46,956 nucleotides of DNA from Akkermansiaceae bacterium (GCA_023263995.1 JALQTQ010000003.1:1-46956); one strand, 5' to 3'; shown: positions 35,635 through 44,462, numbered from the stretch's first letter. Made by a program: numbers and translations. Notes: generated by a model from the sequence alone, not told the origin.

Positions 35635-36075
35635 GTGAAAGAGTTATTCTTGCAAGCGGCCATCGCGGAAGCCCGGGCTGGCCTCGCCGAAGGAGGGATT
35701 CCCATCGGCAGTGTCATCGTCCACCGCGACCGTGTGATCGGGCGGGGCCACAACCGACGGGTTCAGCAAGAAAGTACGATTCTTCACGGAGAAATGGACG
35801 CCTTCGAAAAGGCCGGGCGCTTACCAGCCGCAGTCTACCGCGAATGCGAACTTTATACCACCCTCTCACCTTGCCCGATGTGTAGCGGAGCGATCCTCCT
35901 CTACGGGATACCCCGCGTCGTCATCGGGGAAAACCAAACCTTTATGGGCGAGGAAAAACTCCTGCGCTCACGCGGGGTGAAAATCGAGGTCGTCGGAAAC
36001 GAAGAGTGTCTTCAGATGATGAAAGACTTCATCCGCGCCAAGCCGGAGCTTTGGAACGAGGATATTGGAGTTTGA
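35635..36075 (+). CDS. Cytosine deaminase, yeast Fcy1 type
   Basis: 146 residues from the GTG at 35635; a GTG at 35605 would add ten. It hydrolyses cytosine to uracil and ammonia. The zinc site is complete: H51-G-E53 and C80-P-M-C83 in TTLSPCPMCSGAILLYGIPR. The C terminus (LLRSRGVKIEVV, then PELWNEDIGV) is almost that of fungal cytosine deaminase and unlike tRNA adenosine deaminase TadA, the main alternative. It shares a divergent promoter region of about 75 bases with the LOG gene, so salvage of pyrimidine nucleotides by base release and deamination is a plausible joint task. Confidence 0.88.
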   Translation: MKELFLQAAIAEARAGLAEGGIPIGSVIVHRDRVIGRGHNRRVQQESTILHGEMDAFEKAGRLPAAVYRECELYTTLSPCPMCSGAILLYGIPRVVIGENQTFMGEEKLLRSRGVKIEVVGNEECLQMMKDFIRAKPELWNEDIGV

Positions 36076-36242
36076 CGGTAGGTTGTTCGCATGACGCTTG
36101 GATTTCCCATGGAGAATCGCTTTCGTGGCATCAATTGATTTTCAAAAGGGAACGACTCACCCCGCGGAACAGCGGCTCGCATTAAGCACTTGCCAAGATC
36201 AAGCGATCGGGCTTTAGGGATGCGGCAGCCAGCGCCATCCAC

Positions 36243-36692
36243 ATGAAACCGACTCCTCCCGCGCCGCGGGCTTTTGGGCTCAATCCCTGCATCACCTGTG
36301 GGGCCTGTTGCGCCTTCTTTCGGGCCTCCTTCTACTGGGGCGAAACGACCGACGGGAAACCAGACGGGGTCCCCAGTGAAATGACCGTGCAGGTCACGCC
36401 GCATCGGGTGGCAATGAAGGGCACCACGACTCCCTCCCCGCGCTGCATCGCGCTCCATGGTGAGATTGGGGTCAATACCTTGTGCACGATCCATCCCATC
36501 CGTTCCACGGTGTGCCGGGCTTTTCCGCCCTCGTGGGAGGATAATGTTCACAATCCCGACTGCGACCGCGCCCGGGCCGCCCACGGCCTACCTCCCCTCG
36601 AACCCGGTTGGTGGCACCCGGAAACGACTGATCCGAATCAACCCGACACCCCCCTTAGCCCGCAGCCGAAACGCCCGGGGCGGGCCGCTTGA
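36243..36692 (+). CDS. YkgJ-family cysteine cluster protein
   Basis: 149 residues. The family signature is at the start: C16-I-T-C19-G-A-C22-C23. Three or more further cysteines follow (PRCIAL, LCTIHPIRSTVCRAFP, NPDCDRA). YkgJ proteins are thought to bind zinc or an iron-sulfur centre; no activity is established. The tail is Pro-rich and variable. The gene lies 168 bases after the cytosine deaminase and 124 before the GNAT gene on the same strand, with no sign of coupling. Confidence 0.9.
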   Translation: MKPTPPAPRAFGLNPCITCGACCAFFRASFYWGETTDGKPDGVPSEMTVQVTPHRVAMKGTTTPSPRCIALHGEIGVNTLCTIHPIRSTVCRAFPPSWEDNVHNPDCDRARAAHGLPPLEPGWWHPETTDPNQPDTPLSPQPKRPGRAA

Positions 36693-36783
36693 CGACCTAC
36701 CAAGCTGATTTCCAAAGAAGTGGAGCCTCGATGCGATCGCTCTTGACCCGTGCGGTCTGAGGTGTCATCAGCCAAGCCGGCTT

Positions 36784-36806
36784 GAGTAGTGTTTTTGCCA
36801 CTACTC
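36784..36806. promoter_or_regulatory. Inverted repeat before the GNAT/ATP-grasp/SET operon
   Basis: GAGTAGTG (36784-36791) and CACTACTC (36799-36806) form a perfect 8-base inverted repeat with a 7-base T-rich loop, ending ten bases before the GNAT start codon. It is placed to act as an operator or as a hairpin over the ribosome site. Confidence 0.45.
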
Positions 36807-36816
36807 ACCACGCTCC

Positions 36817-37329
36817 ATGCAATCGACGACAGCCGGTCCCTCGTTGGGCCTCCAATTTGCTTCCTTGCCGAGACCAGCCATTCCCCGGCGGGCCGAACGA
36901 GATGACCTTGCCCGACTCTTCGAATTGGAGCGGCTTTGCTTTGAAGAAGAGCGACGGGATTCCAAAGAAGCTTGGCGATACAGCCTGAGTCACCAACGGC
37001 ACGAAGTGTGGCTGATTGACTCATCTGATGGTACGGTGGTGGCTTCCATGATTCTCCGGCCCCAGAGACGCGTCCTCGTTCTCTTTTCCCTTGCTTGCCA
37101 TCCGGATTTCCGGAGCCAAGGGCTGGGCCGCACCTTGCTGGCACTGGCCTTGCGCCGTACGTCTGATCTGGGCCTTTCCGAGACTGTTTTGGAAGTGGCT
37201 GCCGACCAGCCCGAGCTGCTGGCTTGGTATCAGCGCCACGGATTTCAGACCCGCCGCCACCTTCCGGATTACTACCATCCGGGGCATCATGCCTGGCGGA
37301 TGCATCGGCCCCTTGGCGACCATGAATGA
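36817..37329 (+). CDS. GNAT-family N-acetyltransferase (first gene of the ATP-grasp/SET operon)
   Basis: 170 residues. The acetyl-CoA loop is R99-S-Q-G-L-G-R105 after SLACHPDF, and the C-terminal part (LAWYQRHGFQTRRHLPDYY) is of RimI-like shape. It should acetylate an amine, possibly a peptide N terminus or an amino acid. Its stop overlaps the start of the ATP-grasp gene by eight bases (ATGAATGA), so the two proteins are translationally coupled and probably act in the same pathway. The first 25 residues are poorly conserved-looking, so a later start is possible. Confidence 0.9.
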   Translation: MQSTTAGPSLGLQFASLPRPAIPRRAERDDLARLFELERLCFEEERRDSKEAWRYSLSHQRHEVWLIDSSDGTVVASMILRPQRRVLVLFSLACHPDFRSQGLGRTLLALALRRTSDLGLSETVLEVAADQPELLAWYQRHGFQTRRHLPDYYHPGHHAWRMHRPLGDHE

Positions 37330-38815
37330 GCCTGGTCTTTCGTCCGACAAGTCGGGTAACTGCCTCCTTGTCGTCGACAACCCGAAACGCTGGAAACTCC
37401 CGCTCGAAGGGGTCTCGATCATCCGCGCGCGCGATTACCTCGCGCCGGGTTCCGGCAAGGTCCCGGCTCGGATGCGAGTTTTCAATTTGTGCGATTCGTA
37501 TGCTTATCAATCGCTTGGCTACTATGTCTCGCTTTTGGCCGAGGCCCGGGGGCACCAGATTGTGCCGAGCGTGGCGACCCTGAGGGATTTTCGTTCTCTT
37601 AATATCGCTCGCGCTTTGGGCAGTGAGATCGATGAAATCATTCAAGCCAACCTGAAGGACCAGCGTGGTAGCGATTTTTCCCTTCCCGTTTATTTCGGGC
37701 AGACGGTGGTCGCGGCTCATGCCAAACTCGGGGCCCAGCTTTATCGGCTCTTTCCCGCCCCCTTGTTGCGCGCTGACTTCACCTATCATGGACGCTGGCT
37801 CTTGAGTTCGGTGATGCCCCTGGCCCTTGATGACTTTCCGCTCGACCAACAAGAGCGCATTGCGGGTTTTGCCGCCTCCTATTTCCGCAAGCGGCATCAG
37901 CGCCGTCCTCCCAAGCAGCGTTTCCTTTACGACCTCGCCATTTTGGTCAATCCAGCTGAGCACACCCCGCCGTCCAACCCCCGAGCCCTCCAGCTGTTCG
38001 CGGAATGCGCGCGGGAGACCGGCTTCCACACTGAGTTCATCCAGCACGAAGATGCCGGACGCATCTGCGAATTCGATGCGCTCTTCATCCGCGAGACCAC
38101 CGCTGTCAACCATCCTACCTATCAACTTGCGCGGTTGGCCCACGCCGAAGGTCTCGTGGTCATCGATGACCCATGGTCCATTCTCCGCTGTGCCAATAAG
38201 GTCTACCTGGCTGAACTTCTCAGCCGCGCACGCCTCCCAGCCCCACCCACCCGCATCCTCACGGCCCAGGATCTCGTCTCCGGATCGCTCGATGAGCTGG
38301 AATTTCCGCAAGTGCTCAAGCTGCCCGATGGCGCCTTCTCCCGCGGATTGCAGAAGGTCGCTTCGGCCGAGGAGCTTCTGGCTGCCCTGCCCGAAATGCT
38401 ACGTCATTCCGACTTGATCTTGACCCAGAAATTCACCCCCAGCGACTTCGATTGGCGGATCGGAGTGCTGGACCACCAGGCTCTCTTTGCCTGCAAATAC
38501 TACATGGCCCGGGGCCACTGGCAGATCTACAACTGGTCCGCCAGCAGTCCCGGAAAGCAGTCGGGGAAAAGCGAAACCTTGCACGTGGAATTCGTACCCC
38601 CTGCCGTCATCGACCTTGCCTGCAAGGCGACCCGTCTTATTGGCGACGGCTTCTACGGGGTCGATATCAAACAGATTGGCAAGCAGCTCCTCCTGATCGA
38701 GATCAATGACAACCCCAGCGTCGACGCCGGAGTGGAGGATGCAGCCTTGGGGCGCGAACTCTACCGACGTGTGGCCCGCTCGCTGCGGCGGCGGATCGAA
38801 TTGGCCCGCTCATGA
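37322..38815 (+). CDS. RimK-like ATP-grasp ligase with RLAN-type N-terminal domain
   Basis: 497 residues from the ATG at 37322. Residues 15-200 match the RimK-like ATP-grasp N-terminal (RLAN) region (RMRVFNLCDSYAYQSLGYYV, then GHQIVPSVATLRDFRS). The ATP-grasp part follows with FPQVLKLPDGAFSRGLQKV, LTQKFTPSDFDWRIGVL, GFYGVDIKQ and the metal ligands E460-I-N-D-N464-P-S. RimK relatives join amino acids, often glutamate, to a carboxyl end of a peptide, protein or cofactor. The substrate is not known. It overlaps the GNAT gene by eight bases and the SET gene by four. Confidence 0.92.
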   Translation: MNEPGLSSDKSGNCLLVVDNPKRWKLPLEGVSIIRARDYLAPGSGKVPARMRVFNLCDSYAYQSLGYYVSLLAEARGHQIVPSVATLRDFRSLNIARALGSEIDEIIQANLKDQRGSDFSLPVYFGQTVVAAHAKLGAQLYRLFPAPLLRADFTYHGRWLLSSVMPLALDDFPLDQQERIAGFAASYFRKRHQRRPPKQRFLYDLAILVNPAEHTPPSNPRALQLFAECARETGFHTEFIQHEDAGRICEFDALFIRETTAVNHPTYQLARLAHAEGLVVIDDPWSILRCANKVYLAELLSRARLPAPPTRILTAQDLVSGSLDELEFPQVLKLPDGAFSRGLQKVASAEELLAALPEMLRHSDLILTQKFTPSDFDWRIGVLDHQALFACKYYMARGHWQIYNWSASSPGKQSGKSETLHVEFVPPAVIDLACKATRLIGDGFYGVDIKQIGKQLLLIEINDNPSVDAGVEDAALGRELYRRVARSLRRRIELARS

Positions 38816-39417
38816 CTCATCCCGACACCGAACTGCGTTTGATTTCCCCCGTGATCGGTCATGGGGTGGTCGCACGGAGATTCTTACCACGGGGAACGAT
38901 CACTTGGGCGCGTGATCCTTTCGATCAGGTCATCAATGCCAATACTCATGCCGCCCTCCCCGAGCAGTTGGCAGCCGCGCTAGACCATTTTTGCTATCGC
39001 CGATGCGATGGCTCCTACCTTCTATGTTGGGATCATGGGCGTTACATGAATCACAGCTTCACTCCCAACTGTCTGCTGACTCCCTACGAGGTCGAGATTG
39101 CCGTCTGCGATATCCACCCGGGAGAAGAACTGACCAATGATTATGGTCTTTTCAATCTCCGTGAGCCCTTCACCCCTGACGACGGCCACGAGGGCCGCCC
39201 ACAGGTCCTGCCAGATGATCTCGCCCGTCATTCCCGGGAGTGGGACGCCCGGATCACCGCTGCCCTGCGAGACTTTTCGTCCCTGCCACAGGCCCTTGCG
39301 CCGCTTGTTCCCAAGGGAGTCACCGAGAGTCTCCAGGAGGTCGCCCTCGGTTTTGCCGCGCTCAGATCCACCCTCGAGCTCTTCCATCACCCGGGCACCC
39401 CCGGGGGCTCCTGCTGA
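38812..39417 (+). CDS. SET-domain protein, probable lysine methyltransferase
   Basis: 201 residues; the ATG overlaps the ATP-grasp stop (ATGA). The SET core is clear: GHGVVARRFLPRGTI at the start, the pseudoknot pair RYMN80-H-S and TPN86C, and GEE-L-TND110-Y111 with the catalytic-type Tyr. A Cys-containing segment (FCYRRCDGSYLLCWDHG) precedes it. Residues 125-201 form an extra helical tail. SET enzymes methylate lysines with SAM. Coupling to a ligase and an acetyltransferase suggests that the target is the product or carrier of that pathway rather than a histone. Confidence 0.9.
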   Translation: MTHPDTELRLISPVIGHGVVARRFLPRGTITWARDPFDQVINANTHAALPEQLAAALDHFCYRRCDGSYLLCWDHGRYMNHSFTPNCLLTPYEVEIAVCDIHPGEELTNDYGLFNLREPFTPDDGHEGRPQVLPDDLARHSREWDARITAALRDFSSLPQALAPLVPKGVTESLQEVALGFAALRSTLELFHHPGTPGGSC

Positions 39418-39434
39418 CCGCCACAAATTCTTTA

Positions 39435-39446
39435 CCTTTTAAAAGG
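39435..39446. repeat. Short perfect palindrome after the SET gene
   Basis: CCTTTTAAAAGG is a perfect 12-base palindrome 18 bases after the SET stop and 75 bases before the serine hydrolase gene. It may be part of the latter's promoter; no other structure was seen in this 103-base gap. Confidence 0.25.
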
Positions 39447-39520
39447 CCGCTGATCTGATGCCGCCCTCGTCGATTCGATGAAATCCCGGTTTCACGGCCG
39501 AGACTGTTTTCCTGACCACA

Positions 39521-40738
39521 ATGAAACGAAGATCCCTCCTGGTCTCAACGCCCCTGTTCATGATCGGGACCTCCCGGGGCCGGTCAGGCGGTCGCGTGGA
39601 TTCTTCCGCTTTCGACCGCGAGATCGAGAAGTTCATGAAGGTGCGCCAGGTTCCGGGAGCCTCACTCGCGGTCTCGCAACAGGGAAAGCTCGTTCTGGCC
39701 AAAGGCTATGGATGGGCGGATCGGGATCGAGGGATTCCGGTGGGGACGGAAACGCGCTTTCGCCTTGCCAGCATTTCCAAGCCCATCACGGCCGCTGCCG
39801 TGATGAAGCTGATCGCCGATGGCAAACTCGGGTGGGATCAATCCATCTTGCCTTTCGTGGAAAAGATCAATGGCGGGTCGCTTCCCGACGAGATGGATCC
39901 CCGTTGGAGGGACATCACGATTGCCCACTTGCTCCAACACACCGGTGGCTGGAATCGCGATACCACTTTTGATCCCATGTTCCGCCCGATCCCGATCGCG
40001 CAGGATCAAGGCGAAAAGGGCCCGGCGGGCGCGGAGACCGTGATTCGCTACATGCTCAAGGAGCCGCTCCAGTTTGATCCCGGCCAGGACTATTCCTATT
40101 CGAATTTTGGGTATTGTGTCCTGGGCCGGGTCATCGAGCAATTCACCGGGATGACCTACGAGAGCTATCTGAAATCCGAGATTCTCAAGCCCATGGGGAT
40201 AGTGGACATGCGGATCGGCCGCTCGCTCGATTCACTCGCGGAACGGGAATCGCGCTACTACATGCCCCATGCCGAGCAGGCGACCAGCGTCTTTCCCGAG
40301 AGACCCGGCAAAGTTCCTTGGCCTTACGGCGGTTTTCATTTGGAGGCGATGGATGCCCACGGCGGCTGGATCGCTTCAGCCAGCGACCTGATCCGTTTTG
40401 CGGCGGGGATGGAAAATTCCGAGGAATTGGGTCTGTTCTCAAAGGAGGACGAACAGCGGCTCTACCAACCACCCGCTCCCCCTGTCGCGCGGAAGGACGG
40501 CAAACTCACGGCAGCCTACTACGGAGGCGGCTGGATGGTGCGTCCGGGAGGACCCGACAACCCCAAGCCCAATCTTTGGCACGGGGGCAGTCTCCCGGGA
40601 ACATCAACCCTTCTGGTCCGCCGCCGCGATGGCTTGAGTTGGGCGGTTCTCTTCAATCAACGCAGCCGGGACCGCGACTTTCCCGATGGGGCCATCGATC
40701 CCGCGATGCACCGGGCGGCCAATGCCACCTTTTCGTGA
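39521..40738 (+). CDS. Beta-lactamase-family serine hydrolase (class C / esterase type)
   Basis: 405 residues. The three class C motifs are present: S84-I-S-K87 in RLASISKPITAAAVM, Y193-S-N195 in YSYSNFGYCVLG and His-Gly-Gly in LWHGGSLPGTSTLL. The start (MKRRSLLVSTPLFMIG) has two arginines and a hydrophobic stretch, so export is likely. Members of this family act as esterases, D-aminopeptidases or peptidoglycan hydrolases; true penicillinase activity is rare. It follows the SET gene on the same strand by 103 bases, but membership in that operon is uncertain. Confidence 0.92.
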   Translation: MKRRSLLVSTPLFMIGTSRGRSGGRVDSSAFDREIEKFMKVRQVPGASLAVSQQGKLVLAKGYGWADRDRGIPVGTETRFRLASISKPITAAAVMKLIADGKLGWDQSILPFVEKINGGSLPDEMDPRWRDITIAHLLQHTGGWNRDTTFDPMFRPIPIAQDQGEKGPAGAETVIRYMLKEPLQFDPGQDYSYSNFGYCVLGRVIEQFTGMTYESYLKSEILKPMGIVDMRIGRSLDSLAERESRYYMPHAEQATSVFPERPGKVPWPYGGFHLEAMDAHGGWIASASDLIRFAAGMENSEELGLFSKEDEQRLYQPPAPPVARKDGKLTAAYYGGGWMVRPGGPDNPKPNLWHGGSLPGTSTLLVRRRDGLSWAVLFNQRSRDRDFPDGAIDPAMHRAANATFS

Positions 40739-40740
40739 GA

Positions 40741-40785
40741 TTGCCAAATCGCGTCAGGGCTCCTCTCCCAAAAATCATTTGGCAA
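40741..40785. repeat. Inverted repeat after the serine hydrolase gene
   Basis: TTGCCAAAT (40741-40749) and ATTTGGCAA (40777-40785) are perfect 9-base arms with a 27-base spacer, starting two bases after the stop codon. No T-run follows on either strand, so it is a 3' hairpin rather than a clear terminator. Confidence 0.4.
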
Positions 40786-40839
40786 AGAGGATGAGATGGT
40801 TAATCTATTAAGATCAAACGTCGTGTTATCGCACTTGGC

Positions 40840-43047
40840 ATGTTCAGCATTTCCCATGACTCTTCTTCGTCCGGTGGCAGACGACCGCTTGGCCTGCTTT
40901 TGGTCCCTGTTTTGGGTTTCATGGCTTGCCTGCTCGCCCCCCTGTCTCCCGCCAGAACCTGGATTGACTCGACCGGGAACCCGATCAACGGAGACTTTCT
41001 GGGATTGAATGAAGGGATGGTCACCCTCCGGCTTGAGGACGGAAAGACCACCACGATTCCCCTGAAGACCCTTTCGAAAGTGGACCAGGAGTTTGTCCGG
41101 AAGCGCAGTTTTCAGGCCAAGGCGGACCTCGTGGCCTTGGCCGCCAAGCGCATTGACGCAGCGGTGGAAAAGGGACTGAAAGAGCAGAATCTCCAATACA
41201 ATGGTGGCCTGAATGATCACCTTTTTCTTCGGCGGATTTACCTCGATCTGGGCGGCCGCATCCCATCCTACGAGGAGGCCCGGGAGTTTCTCACCTCACG
41301 CAATCCGAACAAGCGGCAGGAGTTGATCACCAAGCTCCTCGACTCGTTCGACTACACCAGCCACAACTACAACTATTTCGCCGAGCAATTGCGCATTCAG
41401 TCACAGTTTCCCGGGACCGTCTTGCGCAACGACGCGTTTATTGATTGGCTCAAGAAACAGATCCAGACCAACCGCCCTTACGATGAGCTGGTGCGTGCAC
41501 TGATCACGGCCGAGGGTCGTATTTGGGACAACCCCGCCGTGGGCTATCACCTTCGGGACAAGGATACCCAACTCGACCACGTCGCTTTCATGGGAAAGGT
41601 CTTCCTCGGCACCGACATCACCTGTGCGCAATGTCACGACGACCCCTTCAGTAACTGGACGCAATACGAATACTACGAGTTGTCAGCTTACCTCGCCGGA
41701 CTTGAGCACCAGGGGCCAAATCCCAAAAACAAGGCCATTCCCAATCGCAAGCAGATCGAGCAGTATCTCGTGGAAGCAAACAAGCTGGACCTCAAGAAGG
41801 AAGAGGACAAAGAAAAGCTCCGCAACCTGCTGCGGCAATTTGATCGGCCCTTGCGTGACATGAACCGGGCGGGCGAGTTCGTCGTCCGGACTGTTCCGAA
41901 CCGCCCCATGCGCCTTCCGGCCACCTACGAATACGAGGACGCCGCGCCGCTTGAGGTAGTGCCCCCCCGGGTTCTCTTTGGCCAGGAACGGGGAGCTGCG
42001 GTCGCTGCCCTCACTTCCCAGGAACGCCTCGCCGCCTGGTTGACTTCCCGCGAAAATAAGAAATTCGCGATGAACATCGCCAACCGGATGTGGGCCAAGT
42101 TCCTGGGCCGAGGGGTCGCCGAACCCCTCTACAACATCGATCCCCGAAAGGCCTACAATCCGGAACTCCTTCGAGTGCTCACCGAGGAAATGCTGGTGCT
42201 CGATTTTGACCTCAAGGCCTTTGCATGGGCCATTGTGAATACCAAGGCCTACAACCGCCTCGCTAGTCGCACCAAGTCGTCGGAAGCGGACCCCTATTAT
42301 TTTCAGGGACCAATTCTGCGACGCATGACCGCCGAGCAGGTTTGGGATTCCATGATGACCCTTGTCCTCGGAGACCCCAATCAGTTCCGCCTCGAGTCCG
42401 GAGAAACCTTCAATGAACTCATCGATTTGGCCGGCCAGACTTCTTCCTCGGTCGAAGAATTTCTCGCCCGGATCAAGAAATACAATCAGTTTCGCCCGGA
42501 GGATCTACTCGTGAACGAGGAGGGCATCTCCATTCTCAATGCCAAACTCAAGCCACAGGAGACGGGGGCCTTTGGCACCAACCTGACGAGGCCTCCATTT
42601 GAGAAAAAGGGTGGCAAATCCGATCAAGAGGCCATGATGGAACTCATGAATCAGGCCAAAGAGAAGAAGATCCTCTTGGCCCGGGCCGCGGAGCTTCCCC
42701 AGCCGTCCGCCCCGGCCCACTTTCTCAGCAAGTTCGGCCAGTCGCAGCGAACGTTCGTCATTCGCGCCAGCTCACTCGATGGCTCGGTGCCCCAGGTGAT
42801 GGAGCTCATGAACGGCTACACCACAGACATTCTGACCCAGCCAGGTTCCAAGATCTTCCTCGATATGAAGCACCTCCGCTCGAACTTCGAGAAGGCCAAC
42901 GTGGTCTTCACGAGCATTCTCAGCCGCCGGGCCACTGGCAACGAGCATTACCTCATCGACAAGGAGCTCAGCTCCGGCGGTGAAGAGGTGTTCGCCGATC
43001 TGATCTGGGCTCTCCTCAACACTCCGGAATTTCTCTTCGTCAAGTAA
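40840..43047 (+). CDS. DUF1549/DUF1553 protein with SHD1-like domain and c-type heme motif
   Basis: 735 residues with a hydrophobic export signal near the start (LGLLLVPVLGFMACLLAPL). Residues 40-85 look like the SHD1-type beta domain (TWIDSTGNPINGDFLGLNEG). DUF1549 follows (DHLFLRRIYLDLGGRIPS) and contains C262-A-Q-C-H266, a c-type heme or heme-like motif, then DDPFSNWTQ. DUF1553 makes up the second half (ENKKFAMNIANRMWAKFLGR). Such proteins are a hallmark of Planctomycetota and Verrucomicrobiota and are nearly always followed by a DUF1501 gene, as here after 18 bases. A role in polymer degradation or redox chemistry at the envelope is suspected but unproven. Confidence 0.95.
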   Translation: MFSISHDSSSSGGRRPLGLLLVPVLGFMACLLAPLSPARTWIDSTGNPINGDFLGLNEGMVTLRLEDGKTTTIPLKTLSKVDQEFVRKRSFQAKADLVALAAKRIDAAVEKGLKEQNLQYNGGLNDHLFLRRIYLDLGGRIPSYEEAREFLTSRNPNKRQELITKLLDSFDYTSHNYNYFAEQLRIQSQFPGTVLRNDAFIDWLKKQIQTNRPYDELVRALITAEGRIWDNPAVGYHLRDKDTQLDHVAFMGKVFLGTDITCAQCHDDPFSNWTQYEYYELSAYLAGLEHQGPNPKNKAIPNRKQIEQYLVEANKLDLKKEEDKEKLRNLLRQFDRPLRDMNRAGEFVVRTVPNRPMRLPATYEYEDAAPLEVVPPRVLFGQERGAAVAALTSQERLAAWLTSRENKKFAMNIANRMWAKFLGRGVAEPLYNIDPRKAYNPELLRVLTEEMLVLDFDLKAFAWAIVNTKAYNRLASRTKSSEADPYYFQGPILRRMTAEQVWDSMMTLVLGDPNQFRLESGETFNELIDLAGQTSSSVEEFLARIKKYNQFRPEDLLVNEEGISILNAKLKPQETGAFGTNLTRPPFEKKGGKSDQEAMMELMNQAKEKKILLARAAELPQPSAPAHFLSKFGQSQRTFVIRASSLDGSVPQVMELMNGYTTDILTQPGSKIFLDMKHLRSNFEKANVVFTSILSRRATGNEHYLIDKELSSGGEEVFADLIWALLNTPEFLFVK

Positions 43048-43065
43048 CCTCCCACTTCCTCGCCC

Positions 43066-44343
43066 ATGAAAAAAACATTTCATCAATTCGACGACCTTGA
43101 TCGCCGGAGCTTCCTCACCGGGACTGCCGCCGCCGCTCTCGGAGTGACCATCCTTCCCAACCTGGCCATCGGGGAGGAAAGAGAGAACGTCAAGCCCGCG
43201 CCCCACGCCACTGCTAAGAATGTCATCTTCCTCTACATGTCGGGTGGCATGCCGCACGTGGACACCTTCGACCCCAAGACCCCAAGCGAGATTGCTGGTG
43301 GTTCCTCGCCCTTGGCAACCAACGCCAGCGGGGTGCAAATCTCCAGCCATCTTCCGCAGTTGGCCAAGCAGGCCGACAAGTTTGCGGTGGTACGTTCCAT
43401 GACCACCAAAACCGGAGATCATGCCGGGGGCAATTATCTCATGCACACCGGCTTCAGTCGGCAGCCGGGGATCAACCACCCGCAAATGGGATCCTGGGCG
43501 CAATACTTTCTCGGTCGACGAAACAAATTCATTCCTGACAGCATCGTCATCGGAGGGGGAAACCCCGGTCCCGGTTTTTTTCGTCCCGATCACAGCCCGC
43601 TTCCGGTCGGCGACCCCAGCCGGGGACTCAAGGACCTCATACCCAAGATCGACAAGAAAAGATTCGAGCGGCGCATGAAATACGCCGAGGCTTTCAGCGA
43701 GGCCTTTGAAGAAGGTTTTCCTCACGACGATGTGCGTGCTTACGCCGATTTTTACGAGGAAACGGTCAAGCTCTTCGACGACAAGACCACCGAACTCTTT
43801 GACATCAACAAGGAGTCGGCCGAGATGAAGAATCTTTACGGTAACTCCCGCTTCGGCCGTGGACTTTTGCTCGCCCGCCGCCTCGTTGAGAATAATGTAC
43901 GCTATGTCGAGGTCCAGCTCGGCGGTTGGGATGGCCAGCACGGAAACTACAATGCCGGTGCCAACCGGGCGGGCGAAATGGACGGCCCGGTGGCCGCCCT
44001 GCTTCAAGACCTCAGCAACCGCGGACTCCTCAAGGAAACGATGGTGGTTCTGACCACCGAGTTCGGGCGCACTCCGAAGATCAACCAACGTGGTGGTCGC
44101 GATCATTTCCCCAAGGCCTTCTCCATCATGCTCGCCGGTGGCGGAGTCAATGGGGGCCAATACATCGGGGAAACTGATGAGCGTGCCAGCAGCATCAAAA
44201 GCGAAGGATTCGGTCCGAAGGATCTCCACACCACGATCGCTTACGCTCTTGGCCTTCCCATCGACCAGCGCGTGCACCCCGGTGGGGGGCGCCCTTATTT
44301 CGTCGGCGACCGAGGCAAGGTGATCAAGCAGGCCTTTTCGTGA
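43066..44343 (+). CDS. DUF1501 protein, Tat-exported sulfatase-like fold
   Basis: 425 residues. A twin-arginine signal lies at the start (LDRRSFLTGTAAAALGVTIL, R13-R14). The body has the DUF1501 blocks VIFLYMSGGMPHVDTFDPK, SMTTKTGDHAGGNYLMHTGF, VQLGGWDGQHGNYN and LTTEFGRTPKINQRGGRDHF, which recall the metal-binding pattern of the alkaline phosphatase/sulfatase superfamily. The usual nucleophile of sulfatases was not seen. It is paired with the DUF1549/DUF1553 gene 18 bases upstream; the pair is exported by different routes yet probably works together. Confidence 0.95.
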   Translation: MKKTFHQFDDLDRRSFLTGTAAAALGVTILPNLAIGEERENVKPAPHATAKNVIFLYMSGGMPHVDTFDPKTPSEIAGGSSPLATNASGVQISSHLPQLAKQADKFAVVRSMTTKTGDHAGGNYLMHTGFSRQPGINHPQMGSWAQYFLGRRNKFIPDSIVIGGGNPGPGFFRPDHSPLPVGDPSRGLKDLIPKIDKKRFERRMKYAEAFSEAFEEGFPHDDVRAYADFYEETVKLFDDKTTELFDINKESAEMKNLYGNSRFGRGLLLARRLVENNVRYVEVQLGGWDGQHGNYNAGANRAGEMDGPVAALLQDLSNRGLLKETMVVLTTEFGRTPKINQRGGRDHFPKAFSIMLAGGGVNGGQYIGETDERASSIKSEGFGPKDLHTTIAYALGLPIDQRVHPGGGRPYFVGDRGKVIKQAFS

Positions 44344-44462
44344 TCTTCGGCGAGGTCCGCCCGATTCGCCCCTTTCTTCGTTGAAGCCGAGATCTTTCCA
44401 TCATGGGACACTTGCTGTTCCCTCTCTCTCATCGCCCTTGCCGATCACTGAAGCCACCCGAC

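Noticed and set aside
36638-38311. 557-codon open frame on the minus strand
   Set aside because: Opposite the GNAT and ATP-grasp genes, no recognisable domain; antisense shadow.
42772-44277. 501-codon open frame on the minus strand
   Set aside because: It lies wholly opposite the convincing DUF1549/DUF1553 and DUF1501 genes and has no domain; antisense shadow of GC-rich codons.
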